A stretch of 64,000 nt of DNA. Source: Lasiodiplodia sp. COLG20 (Eukaryota > Ascomycota > Dothideomycetes > Botryosphaeriales > Botryosphaeriaceae). The stretch covers positions 868,001 through 932,000 of the forward strand of contig VNWV01000001.1 in the NCBI GenBank assembly GCA_009801085.1. Reading direction: 5' to 3'. Shown here one piece after another: positions 42,276-52,987 of the stretch. The notes beneath the pieces are model-generated. The model ran no database searches. It was not told the origin of the DNA and was given only the letters and a program-made list of their open reading frames with translations. Position 1 is the stretch's first letter; every line of letters begins with the position of its first letter. A program made the position numbers and the translations under genes.

Positions 42276-44873
42276 TTATCCTGCATCAAAATCTCGCCCT
42301 TCCATTCCCTGTGTCTGCCCTCCAGCCTGACCAGGCATTGGAGTGGCTGTTACGCTGTGTTGCAAGTAGGCATTGAACATGGGATCAAATTGCCCGTAAT
42401 CGCTGGTCAATACATCACTGAGATTCATGTCCGGAGCGAATCCCAGATTCTGCATGAATTGAGGCTGACTGTCCAACCGCTCCGGTCCTTCCAATGTGGC
42501 CAACTCGTCAAACAGCGCATCTAGATCATTAGACCCTGCCGAAGGGTAGCGCTCAAGAGATGGCCCGTCGTAAATAGCCGAGTTGGGTGTCTGACTGCTG
42601 ATGCTTGGATTCTTGACCGTTGCTGAAGGACGTTGATCTGTTGGCTCTTTGCTCACTGAAGGAGGAGCTATTGGCGTTGCAAGAGTTTGTGAGAAAGAAA
42701 GGCGGTGCGCAGATTGTTCTACTGCTTTGTTGGCAGTCGTGCTCATTTGGTGAGTCAAGTTACCAAACGGCTGCTGAAAATGGGAGCTGCTGGTTGTTTC
42801 GTGCATATTCTTGCCGATGTTGAACGGAGGCGGGCTGAAAGCCGCCGATGCCGACGTGGGATATTGGGATATTGGGGACGGGTAGGCTGGTGATCTCGAA
42901 ACGATCCCGCTCGCTGGATTGGATGATGATGATGTCTGAGCTAGCATTAAGCTATCCGTGATGCTGGAGAGAGGCGTACGGCCTGACAAGGATGCATCTT
43001 TTGTGGTTTCCCGTTTCCTCCATAGCTCCCGGTAATTGCTAAGTAGAGTGGTCCATCTGGATCTAGTGTCTGGTGGCAGAGTCTCAAATGCACCATTGCG
43101 GCCTGCCAAAGCAATAAGTGGGCTGAATATTGGCAGGAGAGCTGGAGTGCCGAAAGCGTCCCCAAACCTAAGGAACGACTCGGCAACCATCTCAGGAGGT
43201 ACGACGCTTGGGACTGCAAATGCCATTGTTGTCCAGAGATATATGAGCCGCAAGCTAAAGAGTGTAGGTGTTGGCGCTGGAGGGAGCTGACTCGACTGGA
43301 CTGACTTGAACGTGGGAGGCAAACCGGTGATCCACTGCTGTAGATGCATAGAAGCCGAGTGACCATCCAGAGCCCCTACTGTGACATCATTCACAATGCT
43401 GAGCAGCCTGATGATATGGTTGAAGGTGCTGATGGTGTGAACAGGGCTCCTATTGTACTGAGCTGGATTTAAAGAACTTGGTCTGAAGTCAGGGCAGCCG
43501 ACCCAAGGATGCCATTCTTCCAGCCCATCCTCTGCGATCAAGCCGACACGATCGACATGCTCTCGCCTCATGAATGGCTCTCTTCCGAGGTGGGCAGATA
43601 CGATGGTGTCAAGAGCGAAGCAAGCCAAGAAAACGTGTTTCCCTCTTGGGCTCTGATCCTCATTGCCATGAAACCGCCCCTGAGGCTGGAAGGCGTTGTG
43701 CAAACCAAGAACGAATGCCAAACGGGCAGCATAGCCGATGAGAAACCAGGCGGCTCGCGAAGTGTTAGCGCCGATGTTGACCAAGGCAAGTAGCAGCAGA
43801 GCTTTGACATGGCCAATCTCGTGCGATCCTTGCTCGCTGGGGATCAAGCTTCGAGCTATGTTGTAAATATCTCCGGGTAGCAGTCTCGCACCATCCTCGC
43901 TCTGTTGAGCGGACGAAGGGTTGGCAGCGTTCTCTTGGACGGATGCAACAGCCAGTATGCTCCAGAGCTCTGCATGTTCTCCCGATCCAGGGCTATTTGC
44001 CGAAATATCAAGGCCGTCATCGGGATACGAGTATGAAATCTTAAGCACATCGTGCTTCTCGGCAATGGGGAACCAGCAGTGCGTGTAGGCGAAGTAGACG
44101 TCGAACAGCCGCCACAAGTTTGATGGAACTCTGAGCCTGGGGCGAAGGGGAACAGGTGGCCTGTTCACCGGAGCGAGCGGCTGGTTTGTGGAGATGGCCG
44201 CAGGGCTCTGTGCAGGCTCAGGTCTTCGCTGGACTGAACTTTCCGAGCCGCCAGCAACAGAAGGGGGGCGGTGAAGCTGCGCACCACCGCTCGGTAGGGA
44301 GGATGGTGCAACAGGGGTGGCAGCGATGATTGATGCACCATCGGCGTCGTCCAGTTGGTCGTCGTCGGGTGAGTTTGGGGAGGCTGGCTTCTCGCCGAAT
44401 GCAAGCGGGTCGGCGCCGGACAGAACGCGATCTATGTCGCGGCAGAAGGCGCTTTTCCTCCACTTCCGGTGGAGCTTGTAGGAGCCGTCCTGATCCTTCC
44501 CAGAGAGCAGGGCGCGGCCGTCGGGCTGGACCAGCAGGTTCAGCAGTGCATCCTCGCTTGCCGGCACGTTGGCAAACGTCCATGCCAGAGCCAGCTCTAG
44601 TGTCCGTATGTATCCCGGCTGGATCCCACGCTTCTTGGGGTTGGCGGTATAGGTGCAATCGCGGTTGGAGGAGGCACAGGTAAAGCAGATGGGCTGGATG
44701 CCGTCGCACTTTTCGCGGGCAGTGCGGCACTGGTCGCAGGCGCGCGAGACGCGCTGTCGCTTTGCAGGCGCGGGATTACCTTGGTGCTGGGCGGCATCGG
44801 CGGTCGATTGGGAAGCTGACGCGGGATTGGAAACTTTTCGCTTTGCCTTCTCTCCTCCCTCGTTGCCGGCCAT
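42276..44873 (-). CDS. qutA: Quinate pathway transcription activator QutA (Zn2Cys6)
   Basis: Nuclear activator of the qut genes when quinate is present. Uninterrupted frame of 865 residues. The zinc cluster has six cysteines C46, C49, C56, C63, C66, C73 (CX2CX6CX6CX2CX6C) after KRQRVSRACDQCR; the linker continues NPKKRGIQPGYIRTLELALAW, a segment typical of QutA/QA-1F. A fungal transcription-factor middle homology region spans about residues 240-560 (LWRLFDVYFAYTHCWFPIAEKHD). The C-terminus is Ser/Pro/Gln-rich with acidic patches, as in activation domains. Divergent from its antagonist qutR, with 537 bp between starts. Confidence 0.92.
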   Translation of the reverse strand: MAGNEGGEKAKRKVSNPASASQSTADAAQHQGNPAPAKRQRVSRACDQCRTAREKCDGIQPICFTCASSNRDCTYTANPKKRGIQPGYIRTLELALAWTFANVPASEDALLNLLVQPDGRALLSGKDQDGSYKLHRKWRKSAFCRDIDRVLSGADPLAFGEKPASPNSPDDDQLDDADGASIIAATPVAPSSLPSGGAQLHRPPSVAGGSESSVQRRPEPAQSPAAISTNQPLAPVNRPPVPLRPRLRVPSNLWRLFDVYFAYTHCWFPIAEKHDVLKISYSYPDDGLDISANSPGSGEHAELWSILAVASVQENAANPSSAQQSEDGARLLPGDIYNIARSLIPSEQGSHEIGHVKALLLLALVNIGANTSRAAWFLIGYAARLAFVLGLHNAFQPQGRFHGNEDQSPRGKHVFLACFALDTIVSAHLGREPFMRREHVDRVGLIAEDGLEEWHPWVGCPDFRPSSLNPAQYNRSPVHTISTFNHIIRLLSIVNDVTVGALDGHSASMHLQQWITGLPPTFKSVQSSQLPPAPTPTLFSLRLIYLWTTMAFAVPSVVPPEMVAESFLRFGDAFGTPALLPIFSPLIALAGRNGAFETLPPDTRSRWTTLLSNYRELWRKRETTKDASLSGRTPLSSITDSLMLAQTSSSSNPASGIVSRSPAYPSPISQYPTSASAAFSPPPFNIGKNMHETTSSSHFQQPFGNLTHQMSTTANKAVEQSAHRLSFSQTLATPIAPPSVSKEPTDQRPSATVKNPSISSQTPNSAIYDGPSLERYPSAGSNDLDALFDELATLEGPERLDSQPQFMQNLGFAPDMNLSDVLTSDYGQFDPMFNAYLQHSVTATPMPGQAGGQTQGMEGRDFDAG

Positions 44874-45410
44874 GGCGGCGCGTCGGTCCCATCCAGGCGC
44901 TCAGTTCCAGCAGGCGGAGTTATGTTCGGGTGGGCTCGCTCGAGTGGGAGCGCGGGCAGCGCGGCATGCTGGGCGGGGGTCAGCAGATATGGCGGGCTAG
45001 CAATTGGAGAGTGACGCACCACGGGTTCAAGGCGGCGACAACATGGCGAGCAGGCGCTTCGCAAACGGTTGACACAGGCCGGGCTGGGTGGTGGTCGGGG
45101 CGCGCGGGCGGCGCTGCTCTCCACAGCCGGAAGCTGGGGATTAGACCGGGAGTAAGGCCGGCCGGACAAGCTCTTACCCAGAGGATCTGGGGAACCCGGC
45201 CGCTGCGTGCCTGCACCTTCCCCTCCACCGCTGCCACCCTCCGCCTCGCATTGCCGCGTCCGTGCTGCCATCTAGCCACCAGCTCGTCTTCCGCGCCCCG
45301 TAACTGCTGCTCGCTGCTCTGCCGCCCGCACACCTCCTCCAGATGGCCCCATAGCCCAATTCTTCGCCGTCCTCGACCCTCGCCTTGGACCGGGAATCCC
45401 TCTGGCAGTG
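44874..45410. promoter_or_regulatory. Divergent promoter qutA/qutR
   Basis: 537 bp shared by activator and repressor genes, GC-rich throughout with several CGG/CCG triplets. No precise operator identified. The arrangement would allow balanced expression of the two regulators. Confidence 0.45.
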
Positions 45411-48128
45411 ATGGCCTATGCGACGGCGGGCGTCAAGCGCCCATATTCGCACATGGCCGCCGACGGCCCAATTGCCGCCGCGCCCAGACAGTATTATTCG
45501 CCGCCCTTTGCCGACTCCCAAAGAGACCATGCCTACTCCTTCGACCGCTACGAATCCCCCAAGTCGCGCCCGGCAAGCGTCCCGCCAACGCCTGTATCGG
45601 CCCAGTCGCTTGCCGCAGCTCCGCGCCGCTTCGCTCCTGATGCCTCGATCGTGCTCATTGGCGTTCGCGGCACCGGCAAGTCCACGCTGGCTGTCATTGC
45701 TTCCGCCGGCTTCCAGCGACGCGTCGTCGACACCGAGCACGCTTTCCAGGAAGCCACCGGCCAGTGCAGCTCCAGCTACAGAAAGACCCAAGGCGCTGCC
45801 GCCCACAACCAGCGCCAGCTGGAAGTTCTCAGGACTGTGCTCACCAACTATGACAAGGACTGTATCTTGGTTTGCGGCACCAATTCCATAGAGCGTGGCG
45901 CCCAGCTTTTGTTGCAAGAGTACAGCAAGACACATCCCGTCATTCACATCGTGCGCGATGCCCGCAGCATCAGGGACTATCTCAAGGTGTGGGACGAGCA
46001 CAAGGTGGAAAATCTTCTGCGTGCTTCAAGCACCATCTTTCGCGCCTGTTCCAACTACGAATTCTACAACTACACAGAGAAGCAGCAAGTTCTTCATCCA
46101 GATACCCCCGAACACACCCTTGACGACGTTTCCTCCCGTTCTTCCCCAAGTGGCGCTCGCTCGTCTCAGGAGCCTCTCTCAGGACAGAGATCGCCGGCCT
46201 CGTTCCTCACTTTGAAAAGAGCCGAGAGGCATTTTCTGAAGTTTGTCACCCTCATCATGGCTCGAGGGAGTCTCCAGTCTCTAGAATCCGCCTACCCTCT
46301 TTCCCACGTACCGACCACAGCTCGTTCATACACTTATGCTGTGTCGGTACCTCTTCCAGCAATCCTATCGGGATCTTTGGACATGGAAGAGCTGGAGGTG
46401 GGCGCCGACGCTTTCGAGATCAAAGTCGCTGACCACGACGGTTTGGCTCATCCTGCGGGCCCAGCACGCCTGGACCAAATCAGCCAGGCATTCTCTACAG
46501 TCCGTAGAACCACGGTTGTGCCAATCATCTACCATGTGACGAGAGCAACCCCCAAGGCCAACGCAGAACTGCCCGAGGAGGACTACTTTGAGATTGTCCG
46601 CCATGGCCTGCGTTTTGCCCCTGAATTCGCGACGGTTGACCTAGAGGCCGATGAAAAGCTAATCACTAAGACAATCCAGTCGAAGGGCGCAACGAAAATA
46701 ATTGGGGACTTCCATAAAAACTTGTCTACCGGATGGAATGACGAACGATGGGTGGAAATGTACGAAAAGGGCAGAAGACTAGGTTGCGACCTCATCCGCT
46801 TCAGCCGTCCTGCCGGACGCTCAGAAGACGCATTTTCCGTTCATCAGATGCGAAGCAGAGTAGAGGCCTTGGAAGGCCCACACATTCCGCTTCTTGCGTT
46901 TAGTATCGGCGATCGCGGCCGCACCTCTGCATGCTTCAACAAAACTCTAACCTCTGTCACGCACCCAGCTCTTCAAGACTTTGCTCGGGAAAGGCACATT
47001 GATGCACCCCACTACCCTACCATCACCTCGGCCGAGGCAACCCGAGCACTCTACGCATCTTTTGTTTTCGACCCGTTACGAATCTACGTCATAGGAGCAA
47101 AGGTCAACTACAGCCTGTCGCCGGCAATGCACACGGCCGGCTTTAAAGCTTTGGGCCTGCCACATACGTACGGTATCCACCAGACGTCATCGCTGAACAA
47201 TGCGCACTCAATACTTTCGGATCCGAACTTTGGTGGCTCTTCTGTCGGGCAACCCTACAAGATCGAAATCATCGCGCTCACCCATTCACTGAGTCGACAC
47301 GCACGTGCTATAGGGGCTGTCAATACGCTGATACCTGTTCGTAATTTAAAACCCGACGGCAGCATTCCTGAAGACATCGACCTGTTGCGCGAACGGAGTC
47401 AGATTGGGCCGGTGAAGGCTTTGTACGGGGAGAATACGGACTGGATTGGAATCAGAGCGTGCATCAGACGAGGCCTGTCTCCAGCAAATGCTGTGGGTCC
47501 GCGAACGACGGCTCTCGTCGTAGGAGCGGGAGGAATGGCGCGGGCAACTGTTTACGCGCTTCTGCAGCTTGGAGTGCGGAACATCCTCATCCATAACCGG
47601 ACGCTGGCGAACGCGGAGAAGCTCGTCACGCACTTTAGACGGGTGCTGTCGAGCAGTGGAACCAGCTCTCCGCCTCTTCTATCAGCGCGTGAGAATGCAC
47701 CTCCGACTCACTTTACCATCATCAAATCACGCGAAGATGCATGGCCCGAGTTGTTCCGGCAGCCGACGATCATCGTGTCGTGCATTCCTACAAACTCGGT
47801 CAATGATAGCCCTGCACCCGACTTCACGCTCCCCCTGCAGTGGTTCAGGAGCCCGACGGGAGGAGTTGTAGTAGAGCTAGCATATAGAAACCTCGACTCA
47901 CCATTGCTGCGGCAGATCCGGGCGGAGAGTCACCGGGGATGGGTGGCGATGGACGGCCTTGACCTTCTCCCGGAGCAGGGGTTTGCGCAGTTTGAGCTTT
48001 TTACGGGAAGACGAGCACCTCGGCGAATCATGAGGATAGAGGTGCTCAGGGCTTACAGGGACGAGAAGGGAGAGACAGATCCAACGGTGCAGGCCCGTCT
48101 GGAGGCGATCAACGACTGGGAGCCGTGA
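45411..48128 (+). CDS. qutR: Quinate pathway repressor QutR (AROM-derived)
   Basis: Keeps QutA inactive without quinate. Single exon, 905 residues from the ATG at 45411. It copies the three C-terminal domains of the pentafunctional AROM protein: shikimate-kinase-like (about 78-270, intact P-loop GVRGTGKST at 84-92), type I dehydroquinase-like (about 270-530), shikimate-dehydrogenase-like (about 540-905, GAKVNYSLSPAMH, AIGAVNTL, GENTDWIGI, VVGAGGMARATVYAL). Catalytic decay is visible. The dehydroquinase Schiff-base lysine position reads Arg (DLIRFSRPA), and the kinase shikimate-binding Arg/GGG motifs are lost (CGTNSIERG). This fits a sensor that binds pathway metabolites without turning them over. 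The N-terminal 75 residues are Pro/Ser-rich. Confidence 0.92.
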   Translation: MAYATAGVKRPYSHMAADGPIAAAPRQYYSPPFADSQRDHAYSFDRYESPKSRPASVPPTPVSAQSLAAAPRRFAPDASIVLIGVRGTGKSTLAVIASAGFQRRVVDTEHAFQEATGQCSSSYRKTQGAAAHNQRQLEVLRTVLTNYDKDCILVCGTNSIERGAQLLLQEYSKTHPVIHIVRDARSIRDYLKVWDEHKVENLLRASSTIFRACSNYEFYNYTEKQQVLHPDTPEHTLDDVSSRSSPSGARSSQEPLSGQRSPASFLTLKRAERHFLKFVTLIMARGSLQSLESAYPLSHVPTTARSYTYAVSVPLPAILSGSLDMEELEVGADAFEIKVADHDGLAHPAGPARLDQISQAFSTVRRTTVVPIIYHVTRATPKANAELPEEDYFEIVRHGLRFAPEFATVDLEADEKLITKTIQSKGATKIIGDFHKNLSTGWNDERWVEMYEKGRRLGCDLIRFSRPAGRSEDAFSVHQMRSRVEALEGPHIPLLAFSIGDRGRTSACFNKTLTSVTHPALQDFARERHIDAPHYPTITSAEATRALYASFVFDPLRIYVIGAKVNYSLSPAMHTAGFKALGLPHTYGIHQTSSLNNAHSILSDPNFGGSSVGQPYKIEIIALTHSLSRHARAIGAVNTLIPVRNLKPDGSIPEDIDLLRERSQIGPVKALYGENTDWIGIRACIRRGLSPANAVGPRTTALVVGAGGMARATVYALLQLGVRNILIHNRTLANAEKLVTHFRRVLSSSGTSSPPLLSARENAPPTHFTIIKSREDAWPELFRQPTIIVSCIPTNSVNDSPAPDFTLPLQWFRSPTGGVVVELAYRNLDSPLLRQIRAESHRGWVAMDGLDLLPEQGFAQFELFTGRRAPRRIMRIEVLRAYRDEKGETDPTVQARLEAINDWEP

Positions 48129-48483
48129 AACGGGCTGCGGGAAGAAAGCGGCGTGTTTCTTTTTTATTTTTGTTCGATATACCTGCAATATACCTAACGG
48201 CAATGGATGACATTTTCAATTTGAAGACTCGCAAAGGGGCGTGCTCTCGGCGGGCGGCAACGACAAATCCGAGGCTGTGCCCGGGGGGTCCTGTTCTGGC
48301 AGTGTGGGTCAAGCCACAGCTTGGCCTCTCCGCCACATCGCCCACCTCGTCGCGCTCACTTCTCCGTGATCTCACTATCCGCAAATGCCGCACACCTCAA
48401 CCACCACCCATCCCTGTCCGGCGCAATTTCACGGAAAGAGCTAGGATTAGAAGCCGCTGCGCTGGGGCGTCTCGACCGCCGAC
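48129..48483. other. Intergenic, qutR 3' side and promoter of the next regulator
   Basis: 355 bp; presumed qutR 3' UTR followed by a GC-rich promoter. No repeat or RNA gene seen. Confidence 0.4.
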
Positions 48484-50619
48484 ATGTCGACCATGATTAC
48501 CTTCGCCGCCAACAACGAGTTCTTCCGCAAACGCAAGCGCGTGCACAAGGCTTGCGACTCTTGCAAGAAGCGTCGCGTGAGTCTGACGTCTGCGCGCGAA
48601 CCCCGACTGCGTGTTCTGATGTGTCCGTAGAAGCGCTGCGTCCACACCTTTGACGGCGACGAAGCTCCCGATTCTTCGCCCGGAACCGACTCTCTTCTCC
48701 CTCAGCCAAACCTTCTTCCTGGAGCGCATGCCACGCCAATTTCGGCAGCCGGGTCTTATGACGCCCAGGCACCTGGGTTTTCTGACGCCGACCAAGCGGC
48801 AAGGCTCACCGGCCCAGACGATCCTCGTCTTGCTCCTGGCTCTCGCTTTATCGGCTACCTTTCGCCAGAGGCCGTGATGCGTGGCCACATCCGTGAGCAG
48901 GGCAGCAAGTGCGGTGGATGGGTTCCAGCCACTCCAGATGACGATCCCGAGCCATCGCCTTCTGCACGTGACCATTCAGTGGATGGTGCCGACGCCGGAC
49001 CGGCACCCTCGGAGAATGGTCAATCGCGTTTGGAGAAGGCTTTGCAAGCATATTTGGAAGCCGCTGGTGTCGACATCTTGCCACCTCAACGGAACGTTGA
49101 TATCCTTCTTGGCATCTATTTCGAATACGTCCACCCCTTGCTTCCGCTGGTCGACCAACGCCACTTCTACACGCGCCGATCTGCCGGCGAGCAGTCGACC
49201 ATGCTGCTACAAGCCATATGTCTTGTTGCATCACGTCACGAAGGCGCGCGTAACCACCTGTACCTTCTCAGTGACCCACATCTTCTTCTTGAACCCAGAG
49301 AGTATTCCAGAAAATTATACGCAGCTCTTGTTGCTGGTGTCAACGCCAATCTCGAAGCGGATCGTATAACGCTAATTCAGGTTTTGGCATTGATGTCACT
49401 CTACAGCGAGGGCGTCGACGGAGCTGACCGGGCTTCGATGCACCTGGTTCAAGCCATTCACCACGCTCACACAATCGGTCTACAATTTGGCCGGCAGCGA
49501 AACGTTGCCAAAGGCGAATCAACCGAGAAGATATTTTGGTGTCTCTGGAGCCTGGACAAACTCAATGCCAGCGTGAATGGCAGGCCACTGTACATGCACG
49601 ACCGTGATAATCAATTGGAAAGCTGGACCGCAAGACCTGAACAGCGACGGACACCATTCGGCATCTGGCTACAACTGGCTGGTGTACTTGATAGAGTCAT
49701 CGATCTCTACAGGCCGGGGAGCGACAGTCGCGTAACTGGCCTGGAGGTTGACTTCCCCGGCTTTGAAGACATCATTGGTGACGGAGGGGACAAATTGCGA
49801 GGGCCCATAGTCGGTGAGTGGAGAGACGCGTATTCGTTGATGCGATGCTGATAACCTGCAGCCGCGCTGGAACTGTTCTACCATGCGGTTGCCATGCTGT
49901 CTCACAAATCTCGTTCCATTACAGACCCTGTACGTTCTACGCCATCTTTTGTTCGGCAAAGCCTTTCAGCTGTACGGGTGATATCAATCTTGAGCCACGA
50001 ATTTCCTGACGATCTACCACCCCTTCCAATCGTCCCGTACGCATTGGCGCTAGCAATGTCGGTCGCGTACAGGCAGTATCGTCGGAGCAAACTTCAGGGT
50101 CACAAGAATAGGGCAAAAGAAGACCTCAAAACATGTTGTGGGCTGCTCAACAAGCTTCGTGCGACATGGTGGTGCGCAGGCTGTATGGCGGACCTGGGCT
50201 CGGCAGCGTTGAGCAAAGTAGAAAAAGCAGAGCAACGCAGCCGGGCGGATGAAACAATTCCCATCTCTGGAACGCGACCAAGTCACGCTTTCCAGGGCGA
50301 GCCGGCTACGCCGAGCTCTGACTCGAATAGGAATGCAACCGAGGAACAAGAAGCACCGCCGACTTCAACCGTGCGCAGTCTATTGAACATGTCATCGGTT
50401 CCGCAGATGATGATAGGCCAACCACAGCATGCGCTGAGCAGCGAAAGGTCAGAGCAGACACCATCTACAAGCACCGGGTTTAGTACCGAATCACCCGAAT
50501 GGCTCAACTTCGATAATGCTTTCGAGAACATGGATACTCTGCTGGGTAGCAGTGGAGCGGACTTGTCGAGTGAACTGCTAAAAGGTTTCAGCTGGGACAT
50601 TGGAGATTTTCCAGGGTGA
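48484..50619 (+). CDS. Zinc-cluster-type fungal transcription factor with fungal_trans domain
   Basis: Nuclear regulator, target unknown. Exons 48484-48576, 48631-49813, 49862-50619 (introns 54 and 48 nt), 677 residues. The basic N-terminus RKRKRVHKACDSCKKRRKRC shows the first three cysteines of a Zn2Cys6 cluster, with the first intron between RR and KRC. The second cysteine triad is not in the expected place (VHTFDGDEAPDSS follows). The middle homology domain spans about residues 200-460 (ILLGIYFEYVHPLLPLVDQRHFY; FWCLWSLDKLNASVNGRPLYM). The C-terminus is acidic/aromatic (WLNFDNAFENMDTLLG), suited to activation. It sits next to qutR and a QutD-like permease, so a link to quinate or related carbon sources is possible but unproven. 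Confidence 0.85.
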
Positions 50620-51254
50620 AGGGAGATGTCTTGCATTTGAATTATAACCAGTCGATTCTGAAAGCTATTTTTGTATGATAGAATATTCTTGAGGTCAGCG
50701 ATAATGCATTAATGGAAGGGGGGGCGTGACTAAGAAGTCAAGTAGGAAATTCTCTAAAGTTACTAAGCAAATAAAGGGCAGGCCCTGAAAGGACGATTAG
50801 ATAGCTGAATACAACTACATGTCACAAGCTACATCTAGTGCACACCTCATGATAATCGGGGTTTGCATTTCTCGACAAGAAATCACAACCTCCTCTTACA
50901 GCCGATGACTAGCGTGGACTTTTGCTCATGCCGTGGGTAGCTGAAGCTATCGTCCGGACGTGTATGTAGAATTTTTAATTGCACATTTTCGTCCGGACGA
51001 TAGCTTCAACTACCCGCATATGTTATCCTTTTTTAAGAAAAGAGCTGGGACATAGTTATGCTTGGGGCCTTACTATTCTTCACGCTAGCCTTGGGCTACG
51101 AGACCCCCCTATATGTTGAGAATCTAGAAATCTATTGTCTACACTTTTCTGCACAGAACAAGCTCCTGCAGGTTTGGAAAATAAGAATCGGCCGTCAATA
51201 ATGTTCATAAAAGTCCTGGCCATCAGCCAGTCGTGACGTGAGAAGAAAATACAC
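50620..51254. other. Intergenic with a hairpin element
   Basis: 635 bp between two converging genes, AT-rich; contains the hairpin at 50935-51015 and nothing else recognisable. Confidence 0.45.
50935..51015. mobile_element. Second hairpin (MITE-like) element of the CGTCCGGACG family
   Basis: Arms 50935-50960 and 50990-51015 are reverse complements with one mismatch in 26 bp; the loop is 29 nt, the same length as in the 37362-37470 element. Both share GAAGCTA(A/T)CGTCCGGAC at the inner end of the arm. Outer flanks continue to pair weakly. Confidence 0.6.
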
Positions 51255-52987
51255 TTAAGCCACCTCGACGAACTCCCGCTCCTGCTTGTCCTCGGCTCTC
51301 TCGAGCCCTACGGCCGTGATTCCGGCTTCGTGTGCGGTATCGTAGCGCTTGCGGGCGTTGTGCGCCAACAAGGGTGCGCCCTCGCCGAACAGGAGATCCA
51401 TGTCCTCGAGCGCCACGCCCTTGGTCTCAGGCACGAACAGGTAGGCAAAGATGAAAGCGGCTACTGTGCAAGCACCGAAGAATAGGAAGGTGCCGTACGT
51501 GATGTTCGCGACCATGTACGGCAAGCTGTACACGACGACGAATTGGGACAGCCACTGGGTGCATACGGACAACATCATACTCGCCGTACGCACGCGTGTA
51601 GGCATTATTTCAGACGCTACAAGCCAGGGGATCGCGTTCCAACTGAATCCGTAGAAGACGGCGTATACGTAGATCATGGCGAGGGCGGCGTTTGCGCCTG
51701 CGTCGCGGGGGACGGAGGACGAGGTGAAGGAACCGGACAATTTCGAATATCCAGCCAGATAGAACATGGCAATGCCAGCTCCCACTGCACCAACAAGTAG
51801 AGCAGGGCGCCTTCCAAAGCGGTCGACACAGAAGAGCATGAAGATCAAGGTGGTGACCATCTTGACGATGCCGTACACGCCAGTAGCCAGCAGGTTTACG
51901 GATGTCCCGCTGTAACCTATGGACTCGAGAATTGTTGGGGAATAGTAGTTGATCGCATTGATTCTAAAAGCGAATTACGGTTAGTATGCTTCATGCGGCC
52001 CTTGGAGGAAATGCACATACCCGGTAAGGTTCTGGAACAGCATCATTATCATACCAAGGCTGGCGCGGTTACGGACACCAGGCTGGCCCAGCTCTCGGAA
52101 GATCTGTAGAAGGTTTCTCTTGCCTCCTGCGGACTCAATCTCATGGTTGACAGCCGTCTGGAAATCGGCAAGCTCTGACAGAACATATTCATTGTCCTGC
52201 GGGAGGTTCCTGATCCAGCTCAGAGCAGTGAGAGCTTTTTCAGAGCGTCCCATGGACACCAGCCAGCGCGGCGACTCAGGGACCCACGGCATCGAGAGCA
52301 GGAGCAAGCCGGCGGGCACAAACTGAATACCGACGGGTATGCGCCACTGGGTGTCAGTGTCCGGGGAGATGTTTTGCTGAACGCCATAGTTGACCCAGAA
52401 GCCAAACACTAGGGCTATTTGCAGCATTATTTCGAACATGCCGACCAGCCTGCCTCGAATGGCTGCCGGCGCGCATTCAGAGATGTAGATGGGGATGATC
52501 ATGGAGCTGGCGCCCACACCCAGGCCGGTCAGCACGCGGCCACCGTACAGCGCACCGAGGATTCCCAGCATCTGCAGAACGACGCCGATGGAGAAGACCA
52601 CGCCAGACGTGAGGATGACCATCTTGCGGCCGAGCGATTCTGCAATGAAGAAGCCGCCAATGGCACCGAAGAAGGCACCAGCCTGGAAGGTCGACACAAT
52701 GTTGGAGTCCAACGATGTCGAAGCCGCCTCGTCGGTCAGACCGTAGGCTGCCTTGAACGAGGGCAGCTCTAGAGTGCCACCAATGAAGGCGCTGTCATAT
52801 CCATACATCGCCGAGGCCTAAGGTGACTTGTCAGTGGCGGCCTGACAACGACACCGTGAGCAGTTTGTCTTACCCATGCTGCTGAGATGGCGACGAGATA
52901 TATCCTCCATCCGTATATTTGCTTTGGCGCAGGAGTGCCAGTATCCTCCTTGATGGCGAAGGGGTTGTTGGAGAGCGGGTTCTTCAT
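51255..52987 (-). CDS. QutD-like MFS quinate/sugar permease, second paralogue
   Basis: Membrane transporter of the sugar-porter family. Exons 52874-52987, 52021-52817, 51255-51963 (introns 56 and 57 nt), 539 residues, about twelve membrane segments. It carries GYDSAFIGGTLELPSF at the first helix, very close to QutD's GYDSAFIGTTLALPSF, plus ESLGRK, GRVLTGLGVGASS, PESPRWLVSMGR, GINAINYYSPT and PETKGVALEDMDLLFGEGAP. The N-terminal KQIYGWRIYLVAISAAW also matches the QutD layout. Probably transports quinate, a related cyclitol or an aromatic acid; the substrate cannot be read from sequence. Divergent from an SDR gene. Confidence 0.9.
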
